Source: Thauera sp. K11
Lineage (GTDB): Bacteria; Pseudomonadota; Gammaproteobacteria; Burkholderiales; Rhodocyclaceae
Assembly (NCBI RefSeq): GCF_002354895.1
Contig: NZ_CP023439.1
Span: 2,046,001 to 2,110,000 of the forward strand
DNA: 64,000 bases
Direction of reading: 5' to 3'
The notes under the pieces are model-generated. The model had not been told where the DNA came from and searched no databases. It saw only the letters and a program-made list of their open reading frames with translations. Made by a program: the position numbers and the translations under genes. Position 1 is the first letter of the stretch. Every line of letters begins with the position of its first letter. Positions 52,210 to 60,597 of the stretch are shown in pieces.

Positions 52210-55200
52210 TCACAGCACCGTGATGCTGGCGCTCACGTAAAGCGTGGCCAGCGCGGTGGTGCTATTCCAGACGTCGTACTGGACGCTGCTGATGGTGATC
52301 GTCCCATCATTGCTCCAGCCGCTGGTGCCCGCGCCGTCGGCGAGATCCAGATTGATCTCGCCCATACCCAGCATGACGTTGGCGATCATCAGTGCGTGCC
52401 TGCCCGACGGCGCGAAGACATCGCTGCTGCTGATGTCGAGCACGTCGGCGGCGGTGAGCTTGATATCCACCGTTACGCCCAGATACGTCTCGCCGACGGC
52501 AATTCTCTCGATGCTGCTCAGACGGCTGCCGCCGTCGGGGTGCGAGGCTGCCTGACTGGCGATCTGCGTCAGATCGAGGGTAGTGGGTCCTCCAGGAAAC
52601 AGGCTGATCGACAAAGTATCGATACCGCTTCCACCATCGATGCGGACGAAGCGGTCGAGATTATTCGGAGTCCCGAAATCCGTCTGCAGTGCGTTGAAGA
52701 TGGAAAGTGCTGGGCCAGTGATCACAACGGTGTCATCCCCGGAGCCGGCATAGATGACGCTGGCTTGGTCGATGGACAGATAAATGTTGTCGTTGCCAGC
52801 GCCAGCGACGACGGTCTTCTGGCCGGCGCTGACGGTAAGGTAGGCGTCGTCGCCATTGGTCCCCACCACATCCACCACGCTTTCATGGAACGCCGGGTGC
52901 GCCAGGGCGTCGCCGCCGAAGATCACGTAGCTGCGGCCGGCGTCGGCGCCCGGGGTATTGCTGTGATGGGCGCCGACGATGAGGTCGGCAAAGCCGTCGC
53001 CGTTGACGTCGCCGGCGTAGGAAACGCTGATGCCGGCGAAATCGCCATCCACCTCGCCGACGATCGCAAAGCCGCCCGAGCCCGCGGCGACGTCTTCCAG
53101 ATTGACCGCGCTGCTGCCGGCCCGGCCATACACCACGAAGGCGTCGCCGCTGGTGCCGCCGGGCGCGCCGACGATGAGATCGGCCAGGCCGTCGCCGTTG
53201 AAGTCGCCGGCGTAGGAAACGCTGAGGCCGTTGGACGCGATCCCCGCCGTTCCCTCGATGATGAAGCCGCCGCCGCTGCCCGCTTCCACGGCCGACAGGT
53301 TGACCGTGGCATTGCCGGTCTTGCCGAACACGACGTAGCTGCGCCCCTTGCTGGAGTCGGACAGGTAAGGCGCGCCGACGATGAGGTCGGCCAGGCCGTC
53401 GCCGTTGACGTCCCCGGCGTTGGAAACGCTGAAGCCGTTGTAGCTGTTGGCCTGTGCGCCCTCGATCACGAAGCCGAGGCCCCCGACGGTGCTCAGGTCC
53501 GCCAGATCGATCGCGGCGTTGTCCGTCTTGCCGAATACCACGTAGCTGCGGCCGGCCAGGCCGTTGGCGTTCCCGGCGCCGATGATGAAGTCGGCCAGGC
53601 CGTCGCCGTTGACGTCGCCCACGCCGGAAACGGACATGCCGCTATAGTCTCCGGCCGTCTCGCCATTGATCACGAAGCCTGCATTGTTGGAGGCCAGGTT
53701 CGACAGATCGACCGCGGCGGTGCTGGTCGTGCCGAACACGACGTAGCTGGTGCCGGCCGTGCCGTTCGCGCCCGGCGCACCGACGATGAAATCCGCCAGG
53801 CCGTCGCCATTGACGTCGCCTGCGCCGGACACACGGGCGGCCCCGTCACCGTCGGTGGCGCCCGTGATGACGAAGCCGCCGCCGGACAGGTTGGACAGAT
53901 CGATGGGGGTGGTGTCCGCCTTGCCGAACAGCACGTAGCTGTGGCCCGCGCCGTTGCTTGCCCCCTGCGCGCCGACGATGAAGTCGGCCAGGCCGTCGCC
54001 ATTGACGTCCCCGGCGGCCGACACGGTGATGCCGGTCTTCCAGGCCGACTGGCCGTCGATGAGGAAGCCGCCCGTGCCGGCTGCCACGTCCGCCAGATTG
54101 ACGGCGGTGGTGTCCGTCTTGCCGAACACCACGTAGGCGCGGCCGGCATCCGTACCGTTCGCGGTGTCGGCGCCATAAGCGCCGACGAGCAGGTCGTCCA
54201 GCCCGTCGCCGTTGACGTCGCCGGCATTGGAAACCGCGTAGCCGCTGAGATCGCCGGCAGCCTGGCCGTTGATCACGAAGCCGCCGCTGCCCGCCGCCAC
54301 GTCCGACAGCATGACCCCCCCGGTCACCGCCGCCGCGGCGACTCCGAATGCCAGGTCGCCCGAGTCGAGCCCGGCGAAGGCATTGCCGTTGAGGTCGGTG
54401 AGTGCGCTGGGCGGGACGAGGACGGTGTAGGTCGTGCCCGCGACGAGGTCGGTCGTGGGGTTGATGGTGACCGTGCTGCCGCTGATGGTGATCTGGCTGC
54501 TGTCGGTGATGGCGATGGTGCGCGTATCGCCCACACCGTTGTCGATCACGATGTTGCCGGTGCCGGCCTGCACGCTTTCGCTGAAGGTCAGCACGATGTC
54601 GGCACCCTTGGCGACGCCGGTGGCGCTATGGACCGGGGTGCTGCTCGCCAGCGTGGGCGGGGCGTCGGTGGCGAACAGGATGCCGCTCCAGCCCCAGGTG
54701 TCGCCGGAGAAGCCGTTGCCCGCGAGGTCGGTCAGCACGCCGTCGGCGATGGTGAGCGAATAGGTGGCGCCGGGCAGCAGGTCGTTCGTGGGGTTGATGG
54801 TGACGGTGTTGCCGCTGATGGTGACCTGGCTGCTGTCGGTGACGGCGATGGTGCGCTCGTCGCCGTTGTTGTCGGTGATCACGATGTTGCCGGTGCCGGC
54901 CTGCATGTTCTCGTTGAAGGTGAGCACGATGTTGCCGCCCACCGGCACGTCGTAGGCAGGGGTTGCCGGCGAGGACGACGTGATGCCCGGGGGCGTGGTG
55001 TCCACCAGGTAGGACGCGTTGGCGCTCACCGACGGATGGGTCAGCACGGCGCTGTTGCCCGACGCATCCTCGATGGTGCCGCCGCCGAGGCTGATCGCGT
55101 CCTTGGGGATCGCGATGCCGTTGTCGTCGTTGTCGCCGGGCACGTACATGGGGTAAGGGAAGGAAACGGAATACCCCGGCGCGATGGTGTAGGTGAAGGT

Positions 55201-58200
55201 CAGCTCATCCGTGCCCGAGCCGCCGGCATAGCTCGCCTGCACCGAGCCCGAATTCAGCGTCAGCGTGAGCGTCGGCGTGCCGCCGGTGGTGTCCACCGTC
55301 ACCGCCTCGCTGAACTTCACGGTCGCCGTGACCGTGTCGCCGCCGTTGAGCCAGCCGTTCTGCGCGCCGGTGGACGAGGTCAGCGCCACCGATGCGACCG
55401 TGGGCGCGATTTCGTCGGCGATGTCGTTGATGGCGAGGGTGACGGCCTGTTCGGTGGCGTTGCCCACGGCATCGGTGGCGACGACGGTGAAGCTGTAGCT
55501 GGATTGGGTTTCGTAATCCGGGTTGGCGGTCAGCGTCACCGCGCCGGTGGCGGCATCGATGCTGAAGGCGGCATGGTCGCCGACGTTCTTGAGGCTGTAG
55601 GTGAGGCCGTTCACGTCGGTGGCGGCGGCGGTGTAGATGGTCTGGCTGGCGCCGCTGTTCTCGGCGATGGCGGTGGCGGTGGCGCCGGAGGTGAATACCG
55701 GCGCGGTGCCATCGACGACGATGCCGTTGGCGGAGACCGGCGACAGGTTGCCCTGTTCGTCCACCGCCCAGGCATGGTAGGTGCCGTCGGCGAGGCCGGT
55801 GAGCGCCAGCGGCGTGTCGGTGTTGGCGGTAGCGATGGCGACGCTGTTCCACAGGTCGCCGGCGGCGCCGGTGATGTCGGCGAGCGAACTCACCGTGACG
55901 CTGTCGTGCACGAGATAGACGGTGCCGGTTTCGCTGCTCTGGACGGTGGTGCCGGCGGCGGGGACCAGGATGCCGTCTTTGGCCAGGGTGACTGTGGGCG
56001 GGATCTCGTCGACGTCGGTGACGTTCAGCGTGACGGTCTGCTCGCTGGCGTTGCCGGCCGCATCGGTGGCGATGACGGTGAAGGTGTAGCTGGACTTGGT
56101 TTCGTAGTCGGGGTCGGCGTCGAGCGTGACCTCGCCGGTGGCGCCGTCGATGCTGAACGCGGCACCGTCGCCGCTGGCCTTGAGGCTGTAGGTGAGCACG
56201 CCGGCATCGGCCGCGGCGGCGCCATAGACCACCTGGCCTGCGCCGCTGTTCTCGACGATGGGGGCGGCGGTGGCGCCGGAGGTGAAGAGCGGGGCGACGG
56301 TGTCGACGGTGAAGCTGCCTTCGTCGGTCTCGCTGTTGCCGGAGGGGTCGGTGCTGGTGACGATGACGGGAACGGTGCCGTCCGCGGGCGGGACGTAGCT
56401 GCCCGAGACCGGCGTGGCGGTGGCGATGTCCAGGGTCCAGTCGCCATCGGGACCGGCGGTGGCGGTGAAGACGGCGCCGCCCACCGTGACGCTGATGCTC
56501 GAACCCGGCTCGGCGGTGCCCGACAGGACCGGGTATGGCGTCGCGGCGACGATCGGGTTCAGCGTGGGTGCGGTGGTGCTGGTGTCGAGGACGAAGTCGA
56601 CATCCGGCCCGGCGGGGACGACGCTGCTGTTGCCGATGGCATCCACGGCCGTGACGGCGACGGCGACCGGGCCCTCGCCAAGCTCGGCGACTTCATCCGC
56701 CGTCAGGATGACGGGGATGCCGGTGCCGGTGGCGGTGTAGGTCTTGACGACCGTACCGGCGGTGCCGGTCAGCGTGACGGTGATTGCGGCGCCGCTCTCG
56801 GCGGTGACGACGGTGACGCCCGCGCTGCCGGTGGCTTCTTCCAGGCTGACCTGCGCGCCGCCCGTGCCGTGGCTCACGCCCAGCGTGGGCGCCGCGGTAT
56901 CGACGGTGACGGTGAGGCTGACGGGCGCGGAGGTGTTGCCCTGGGCGTTGGTGGCGGTCACGCTCAGCGTGGTGGTGGCGCCGTCGCCGGGCACGCTGCC
57001 GGCGGGAACGGACACGCTCCAGGCGCCGTCGTGCACCGTCGCGGTCAGGGTGGCGCCTTCCCAGACGATGGTCACCGTGTCGCCGTCGCTCATGCCGGTG
57101 CTGGTGCCGCCGATGGTGATGCCCTCTGCCTTCTCGGCCGCGTTTACGGCGCCGTCCGCGGTGATGGCATTCACCGTGATGGAAGGCACCAGGGTATTGA
57201 CGAAGACGCCGCCGACGCCGGTGCTGCCCGGGTTGCCCACGGCATCGGCATAGGCGCCGGTGAGCGCGACCGCGGCGACGGCCCCGGTCAGCCCGGCGGC
57301 GGGGGTGAAGGTGGCGATGTAGCGGGCGGGGTTTTCCGGGTCGACCGCAAAGCCGGTGAGCGTGCCGTTGCTGACGGCGACGTCGCCGGCGTCGAAGTCG
57401 GTGGGGGCTTCACTGAAGGTGAAGGTGACGGTGGCCGTCTCGCCCGCCTTGACCGTGGCCTTGTCGGTGGTGATGGCGACGCTCGGCGGCGCCGTATCGA
57501 CGAACAGGCCGACGACGGGCTGCGGCGAGCTGGTGACTCCGCCCTTGACGGTGGCGGCCAGCAGGCTGGCCGGCCCCTGGCCAAGGCCGGAGAGCGCTTC
57601 GCCGGTCAGTTCGACCAGCGCGTAGCCGGCAACGATGTCGGCCAGCGTGAGCATGTGCGAAGCGACGACCTTGCCATCGACGACGAGGGAGACGACGTCG
57701 CCCGCGACCGCCTCGGCGGCGAACGGCGCGGCGACGGTGACCCCGGCCTTGGCGACGGCGGCGCTCACGGTGAGCGTCGGGCCGAATTGCGCGCTGTTGT
57801 ACGCCGCGGCGCCGGCCGAGCCGGAGGACAGCGGGGCGGTGGCCGTTGTGGTGGCGGAGATCAGTTCGGCCTTGTCGGCGTTGGCGCCGGATTCGAAGAC
57901 AGCCCCGCCCTGCGCGAGCAGGTCGGAGCCGGCCGTGGCGAGCGTGCCGACGGGACCGATCGACGAGAAGGCGGCGGCGAGTTCGTCCAGCGTGGCGTCC
58001 ATCGAGCCGCTGGCGCCGTCGGCGCCGGAGAGCGCGGCGAGGACCTGGCCGTACAGTTCGGCCTCGCTCAGTTCGGTCTCGTCATACTCCGGATCGAGCA
58101 CCAGCACGAAGGGCCCCGAGGGGTCGACGCCGAAGACGCTCTTGATGGCCGCGTTGATGTCCGCGATCTGCTGCGCGCTCGCGGTCGCCTTCGCCTCGGT

Positions 58201-59112
58201 GATGCCCAGCTCGCGCACCGCCAGTTCGGTCAGCGGCGTCACCGTCACCACCAGGTTGCCCTCCCCTTTCACCGCCGCGGCCCGCAGATCGGTCTGCAGC
58301 GGCTTGTCGGCGTTGGACGCCTCGTCGCGGTAGTCCGCCACCGCGACCCCGTTGGCGTCGAAGATGCGCACCAGGATCGGCCCGGTGTAGCCGTTCGTGA
58401 GGGTCAGGACCGCCTGGCCGTTGGCGTCGGTCTGGCCCGAACCCAGCAGGTTTCCGGCGGCATCGTGGATTTCGTAGGACAGCGCGGCGACTGCGCGGCC
58501 GGCGGCGAAGTTCACCGTGATGGTCGAAGGCTGCTGCGTGGGCGTGGGCGCATCCTTGCCGCCACCACCACCGCCACCGCCGCCGCTGTTGGCCGCCAGC
58601 CCGACGGCGCCGGCGGCGAGACCGACCGCGCCGAGCAGGGCGAGCGGATTGTCATAGAAGGGCGCGGACGACGACCCGCCGTTTGCAGCCGCCGCCAGCG
58701 CCTCGCCGGCATTCCCCTGGCTGTAGAGGACGATGCTGCCATCGGCGGAAGCATTTCCGGCCGCGGCGTCCAGCGACGAGAACGACTGCTCGCCGCCGCG
58801 GGTGGCCGTGGTGAAGTTCAGCCCGCCTTCGGACTGGCTGTAGTAGCCCTCGATGCGCAGGCTCGTGCCGTCTGCCAGCGTGATGTCGAGATCGTTGCCG
58901 GCGCGGCGGACCACGGCGGCCTCTTCGAGCTGTTCCTTGCCGTCCGCGCCCTTGCGCAGCAGCCGGTACGCGCTGCCGGACGAGGCCGGCACGCGGTTCG
59001 CACCCGCGGCCAGAACCTGCGCGCCGCCCTTGCCGTCGATCAGGATCACCTCGCCGCGCCCGGCGGCGGAAATGACTTCCGAAGCGGCCTTCTGCATAAC
59101 AGCCTTGCTCAT
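52210..59112 (-). CDS. Giant BapA-like adhesin with FG-GAP propeller (gene e)
   Basis: 2300 residues. The first about 500 residues are a close paralogue of gene d (BapA-type prefix, hydrophobic helix at about 157-176, Gly-rich linker, conserved stalk). Then Ig-like repeats (about 510-900), two cadherin-like repeats (about 945-1030 YGAAAADAGVLTYSLKASGD and about 1150-1230), SwmB and SbsA-type Ig domains, and seven FG-GAP repeats (about 1600-2075) each with a calcium loop of the form GDVNGDGLAD. The end carries RTX-like GxGxD turns (GAGNDNIYL, GSGDDTVVI) and a secretion tail VSASITVL. Seven FG-GAP units suffice for a complete integrin-type beta-propeller, probably the ligand-binding head. The start ATG follows AAAGGAG. 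The C-terminal 700 residues are unrelated to gene d. Confidence 0.87.
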   Translation of the reverse strand: MSKAVMQKAASEVISAAGRGEVILIDGKGGAQVLAAGANRVPASSGSAYRLLRKGADGKEQLEEAAVVRRAGNDLDITLADGTSLRIEGYYSQSEGGLNFTTATRGGEQSFSSLDAAAGNASADGSIVLYSQGNAGEALAAAANGGSSSAPFYDNPLALLGAVGLAAGAVGLAANSGGGGGGGGGKDAPTPTQQPSTITVNFAAGRAVAALSYEIHDAAGNLLGSGQTDANGQAVLTLTNGYTGPILVRIFDANGVAVADYRDEASNADKPLQTDLRAAAVKGEGNLVVTVTPLTELAVRELGITEAKATASAQQIADINAAIKSVFGVDPSGPFVLVLDPEYDETELSEAELYGQVLAALSGADGASGSMDATLDELAAAFSSIGPVGTLATAGSDLLAQGGAVFESGANADKAELISATTTATAPLSSGSAGAAAYNSAQFGPTLTVSAAVAKAGVTVAAPFAAEAVAGDVVSLVVDGKVVASHMLTLADIVAGYALVELTGEALSGLGQGPASLLAATVKGGVTSSPQPVVGLFVDTAPPSVAITTDKATVKAGETATVTFTFSEAPTDFDAGDVAVSNGTLTGFAVDPENPARYIATFTPAAGLTGAVAAVALTGAYADAVGNPGSTGVGGVFVNTLVPSITVNAITADGAVNAAEKAEGITIGGTSTGMSDGDTVTIVWEGATLTATVHDGAWSVSVPAGSVPGDGATTTLSVTATNAQGNTSAPVSLTVTVDTAAPTLGVSHGTGGAQVSLEEATGSAGVTVVTAESGAAITVTLTGTAGTVVKTYTATGTGIPVILTADEVAELGEGPVAVAVTAVDAIGNSSVVPAGPDVDFVLDTSTTAPTLNPIVAATPYPVLSGTAEPGSSISVTVGGAVFTATAGPDGDWTLDIATATPVSGSYVPPADGTVPVIVTSTDPSGNSETDEGSFTVDTVAPLFTSGATAAPIVENSGAGQVVYGAAAADAGVLTYSLKASGDGAAFSIDGATGEVTLDADPDYETKSSYTFTVIATDAAGNASEQTVTLNVTDVDEIPPTVTLAKDGILVPAAGTTVQSSETGTVYLVHDSVTVSSLADITGAAGDLWNSVAIATANTDTPLALTGLADGTYHAWAVDEQGNLSPVSANGIVVDGTAPVFTSGATATAIAENSGASQTIYTAAATDVNGLTYSLKNVGDHAAFSIDAATGAVTLTANPDYETQSSYSFTVVATDAVGNATEQAVTLAINDIADEIAPTVASVALTSSTGAQNGWLNGGDTVTATVKFSEAVTVDTTGGTPTLTLTLNSGSVQASYAGGSGTDELTFTYTIAPGYSVSFPYPMYVPGDNDDNGIAIPKDAISLGGGTIEDASGNSAVLTHPSVSANASYLVDTTPPGITSSSPATPAYDVPVGGNIVLTFNENMQAGTGNIVITDNNGDERTIAVTDSSQVTISGNTVTINPTNDLLPGATYSLTIADGVLTDLAGNGFSGDTWGWSGILFATDAPPTLASSTPVHSATGVAKGADIVLTFSESVQAGTGNIVIDNGVGDTRTIAITDSSQITISGSTVTINPTTDLVAGTTYTVLVPPSALTDLNGNAFAGLDSGDLAFGVAAAAVTGGVMLSDVAAGSGGFVINGQAAGDLSGYAVSNAGDVNGDGLDDLLVGAYGADTANGTDAGRAYVVFGKTDTTAVNLADVAAGTGGFLIDGQSAWKTGITVSAAGDVNGDGLADFIVGAQGASNGAGHSYVLFGKADTTPIDLSNLSGGGFVITGATDGDGAARVSGAGDVNGDGLADFIVGAPGANGTAGTSYVVFGTTSTAAVDLSNLASNNAGFVINGETAGDYSGMSVSGVGDVNGDGLADFIIGAGNANGLAGRSYVVFGKTDNAAIDLADLSTVGGLGFVIEGAQANSYNGFSVSNAGDVNGDGLADLIVGAPYLSDSSKGRSYVVFGKTGNATVNLSAVEAGSGGGFIIEGTAGIASNGLSVSYAGDFNGDGLADLIVGAPGGTSGDAFVVYGRAGSSAVNLEDVAAGSGGFAIVGEVDGDFAGISVSYAGDVNGDGFADLIVGAHHSNTPGADAGRSYVIFGGDALAHPAFHESVVDVVGTNGDDAYLTVSAGQKTVVAGAGNDNIYLSIDQASVIYAGSGDDTVVITGPALSIFNALQTDFGTPNNLDRFVRIDGGSGIDTLSISLFPGGPTTLDLTQIASQAASHPDGGSRLSSIERIAVGETYLGVTVDIKLTAADVLDISSSDVFAPSGRHALMIANVMLGMGEINLDLADGAGTSGWSNDGTITISSVQYDVWNSTTALATLYVSASITVL

Positions 59113-59350
59113 TGCAACTCCTTTGAGGTCAGTTCAAGTTTGTCCAGCGCCCTGCAATGCATTGCCGAAAGCCCGCAAAACCGCTTTCGGAAGCTGTGTG
59201 GGGAGGGGTTCCCCTCCTTCCTGCGGACAAAGTCTGGCGCCCTGCCCGACCGCAGATGTTTGAGCGCTGGCCGGGAACCTTTGATTTCTGGCCAAAAACG
59301 ACGCTGCGGCGCAAAAAAAATCACCGCTCGAGCGTTGCCGGCAAATGAAG
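59113..59350 (-). promoter_or_regulatory. Leader/promoter region of gene e, homologous to that of gene d
   Basis: The hairpin CCGAAAGC/GCTTTCGG, AAAGGTTCCCGGCC and the T8 run are shared with 50201-50440. Ribosome-binding site AAAGGAG ahead of the ATG. No start site of transcription can be assigned by eye. Confidence 0.6.
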
Positions 59351-59472
59351 TCCGTCACGGACAGTCAGGCCCGACATACTTGTACGGCCAGGAAAAGAAC
59401 GGCAGTACGCCAGCCGAGCGCGATACCTGCGTTCGCTACCGCCGGGACATTCCACATGGAGAGGTGGAAAAA

Positions 59473-59491
59473 TATACCCGTATCGGGCATA
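59473..59491 (+). promoter_or_regulatory. Operator of the relE-higA locus
   Basis: TATACCCGTATCGGGCATA, an interrupted palindrome (7 of 9 pairs match) 15 nt before the toxin ATG. Confidence 0.5.
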
Positions 59492-59505
59492 GTTCGGAGA
59501 TCGAG

Positions 59506-59889
59506 ATGAAGCGCATCCTCAAGCGGAAGGATTTTGCGCGGTGGCAGGCAGGCGAGAAGCTGCCCGATGCCGCCTTGTGCAAGGCGGTCAAGGAAATGGA
59601 AAGCGGTCTGATCGACGCGGACCTGGGCGGCCTCCTCTACAAAAAGCGGGTGGCCCGTCCCGGCGGCGGCAAGAGCGGCGGCTACCGCACGTTGCTGTCG
59701 GCCCGGATCGGCAACCGCTACGTGTTCCTGCATGGGTTCCCCAAGAGCGACAGGGCGAACATCACGCAGGACGAGAAGAAGGCGCTGCAATTCGCTGGCA
59801 AGGTGTTCCTGAAACTGTCCGGCACAGCCTTGGCGAAAGCGTTGCAGTCGGGCGTGTTATTGGAGGTGCATTGTGAGCAAGATCATTGA
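59506..59889 (+). CDS. RelE-type toxin (COG4737-like)
   Basis: 127 residues: MKRILKRKDFARWQAGEKLP, LIDADLGGLLYKKRVARPGG GKSGGYRTLLSARIGNRYVF and LHGFPKSDRANITQDEKKAL. The RPGGGKSGGYRT-type block marks the group of RelE relatives paired with HTH antitoxins (NadS/HigA style). The ATG at 59506 is eight bases after GGAG. The very long open frame in which it sits on this strand is the antisense of gene e and is not coding. Overlaps the antitoxin by 17 nt. Confidence 0.88.
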   Translation: MKRILKRKDFARWQAGEKLPDAALCKAVKEMESGLIDADLGGLLYKKRVARPGGGKSGGYRTLLSARIGNRYVFLHGFPKSDRANITQDEKKALQFAGKVFLKLSGTALAKALQSGVLLEVHCEQDH

Positions 59890-60175
59890 ATCGCTGCGCG
59901 GCGACCTGGCCGCTCTCCAAGAGGCGGGCGCAATCACCAAGGTGACGATGCGCGAGTTCGACGCGATCTGCCCGCCGCCGGTGCGGGAGTTCGGTGCTGC
60001 TGATATCAAGCGCCTGCGCGAAGCGCTGAAATTCAGCCAGCCCGTGTTCGCACTCCACCTGCACACCACCGCGTCGACTGTGCGAAAGTGGGAACAAGGC
60101 GAAACCCATCCCACGGGGCCTGCGCTCAAGCTGCTCAACATCATCGCCGACAAGGGCTTGCAGGCAATTCTTTGA
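59873..60175 (+). CDS. NadS/HigA-like XRE antitoxin
   Basis: A 100-residue antitoxin: MREFDAICPPPVREFGAADI KRLREALKFSQPVFALHLHT TASTVRKWEQGETHPTGPAL KLLNII is the standard NadS-type HTH (residues 27-90). A GTG start at 59873 follows GGAGG. It pairs with the overlapping RelE-type toxin and probably binds the palindrome at 59473. Confidence 0.9.
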   Translation: MSKIIESLRGDLAALQEAGAITKVTMREFDAICPPPVREFGAADIKRLREALKFSQPVFALHLHTTASTVRKWEQGETHPTGPALKLLNIIADKGLQAIL

Positions 60176-60290
60176 TTGTGCGTCGATGAAATCGAGCGCG
60201 ACCGACGTGCGCCCCTTCCCGATGGTAGGCTATCGCGTCGTCGACGTCTTGGTTCACCTGCTCACGCGGAACCGCTGGTTTCGCCTTCAC
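60176..60290 (-). pseudogene. Degenerate ParE toxin
   Basis: From a GTG overlapping the parD stop, the frame reads VKAKPAVPREQVNQDVDDAI AYH, the N-terminus of the MKAKPVVPRExAxxDVDxAI-type ParE toxins. It then degenerates (REGAHVGRARFHRR) and runs into the 3' end of the neighbouring antitoxin gene. Only about 38 of 95-100 residues are left. Confidence 0.65.
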
Positions 60291-60538
60291 CCGCGAGAGC
60301 CAGGTCTTGCAGCCTTGCGTACCCGGTCGCGCAGACCTTCAAAGTAAGCGGCATCGGCAGGCGATGCCGGTGCCGAGGCTGCGCCCGCCAGCAGCAAGCC
60401 ACGCAGGCGCTGCCGATCCTGATCCTTGCGGATCAACTCGCGCACATACTCGCTGCGGGTACCGTGGCCACACTCGCTGACCTGCTCGTCCACGAAAGAC
60501 TTCAGGCTGTCGGGCAAGGAAATGTTCATCGTGCTCAT
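60287..60538 (-). CDS. parD: ParD-like antitoxin
   Basis: An 83-residue ParD of the second type: MSTMNISLPDSLKSFVDEQV, GHGTRSEYVRELIRKDQDRQ RLRGLLLAGAAS. RHH head and flexible tail are complete. Its toxin partner is reduced to a short degenerate stub, so it is an orphan antitoxin. Confidence 0.9.
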   Translation of the reverse strand: MSTMNISLPDSLKSFVDEQVSECGHGTRSEYVRELIRKDQDRQRLRGLLLAGAASAPASPADAAYFEGLRDRVRKAARPGSRG

Positions 60539-60597
60539 GGTCTGAGATCGGGCGGCTTGGCAAGATCAGGCGGGCCGCCTCCCCACCCCTGCCCCAC

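Noticed and set aside
52168..59889. Open frame of 2573 codons on the plus strand
   Set aside because: It is the antisense of gene e; long antisense frames are expected in GC-rich repeat genes. Its low-complexity Gly/Arg/Ala product fits no family. Only its last 128 codons, in the separate relE-like gene, are real.
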